In this document: piece by piece, positions 63,740 through 64,000 of the stretch
How positions within the stretch are numbered: the stretch's first letter is position 1
Layout: each line of letters begins with the position of its first letter
Origin: Gautieria morchelliformis
Taxonomy: Eukaryota > Basidiomycota > Agaricomycetes > Gomphales > Gomphaceae
Assembly (NCBI GenBank): GCA_015179125.1
Contig: WHVA01000424.1
Span: 1-64,000, forward strand
Direction of reading: 5' to 3'
Length of the DNA stretch: 64,000 nt
Translations under genes and position numbers: made by a program
The notes under the pieces: model-generated
Seen by the model: only the letters and a program-made list of their open reading frames with translations
Told to the model about the DNA's origin: nothing
Database searches by the model: none

Positions 63740-64000
63740 AATAAAACTCCTGACAAAACCAGATAAGAATCCTGCAAAGGATAGTTCAGCAAATAAGTCT
63801 CTTCAAAGGAGTAAAACTAGATCAAAACCAGATAAGCAATCAAAACTAGTTGAGATCTCAAGGGGATAGTTTGGTAAATAAGTCTCTTCAAAGGAGTAAA
63901 ACTAGATCAAAACCAGATAAGAAACCAAAGCAATCTACTCCTGATGAGATCTCAATATTTGATACCCTTGATGAGAAAGAAATCAATTGGGGAAACATTA
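63740..64000 (+). pseudogene. Lys/Ser-rich coding remnant with an 85-bp duplication
   Basis: The sequence AAATAAGTCTCTTCAAAGG and the following 45 bp occur at 63791 and 63876, an 85-bp direct duplication that is not a multiple of three. The second copy continues open to the window end (NKSLQRSKTRSKPDKKP, then EISIFDTLDEKEINWGNI), which reads like the start of a gag-type protein, while the first is stopped. The element or gene extends beyond the window. No family assigned. Confidence 0.45.

Overview
The window looks like repeat-dominated chromatin of a filamentous basidiomycete, probably an Agaricomycete. That is an inference from three things: Ty3/Gypsy chromoviruses and Ty1/Copia elements with fungal-type domains, a degenerate kinase of a kind common in mushroom-forming fungi, and gene remnants whose GT-AG introns are only about 47-56 bp. 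No intact host gene was found. Nearly everything is retrotransposon, solo LTR, MITE, satellite-like repeat or decayed gene fragment.

Layout. 1-2263: a Copia-type LTR fragment, a 577-bp hAT-type MITE with an 8-bp target duplication, and two short proline-rich coding remnants. 2264-18599: two copies of one Ty3/Gypsy chromovirus ('Gypsy-A') joined tail to tail at 9838/9839, both missing their 3' LTR, with six later insertions. 18600-22061: a 0.5-kb LTR-like element, a long LTR and a Gypsy gag scrap. 22062-27797: a degenerate Copia ('Copia-1', minus strand) whose gag is interrupted by two insertions. 27797-31612: a third Gypsy-A copy split by an LTR. 31613-35571: a spliced kinase pseudogene, a solo LTR with a perfect target duplication and a DEAD-box fragment. 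35572-37850: a nested pair of long LTRs. 37856-42683: a transposase-like remnant, a RAD51 fragment with introns, and fragments of 'Copia-2' and 'Gypsy-B'. 42684-46560: a long LTR carrying a 396-bp fold-back MITE, part of another LTR, a decayed Helitron/PIF1 helicase and an unidentified coding remnant. 46561-49484: unassigned. 49485-54047: a nearly full-length 'Copia-3'. 54046-58300: tandem repeats, a basidiomycete repeat-family gene split by an inversion, and a hexanucleotide array. 58732-61268: integrase/chromodomain end of 'Gypsy-C' and a long LTR with a nested solo LTR. 61269-64000: minisatellites and A-rich repeats.

How the parts relate. One long LTR family (TGTCATGAC...TTGACA) occurs seven times. 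After subtracting nested insertions, four copies are 1031-1032 bp, which strongly supports the boundaries given. At least ten in-frame TGA stops in coding remnants fall where the family normally has arginine (CGA to TGA), and several missense changes are also CpG transitions. This pattern suggests decay of methylated CpG sites across the locus, including the captured RAD51 piece. The least familiar items are an extra ORF downstream of pol in Gypsy-A, a 725-bp tRNA-headed SINE-like element, the fold-back MITE, and a cluster of host gene fragments (RAD51, DEAD-box, kinase).
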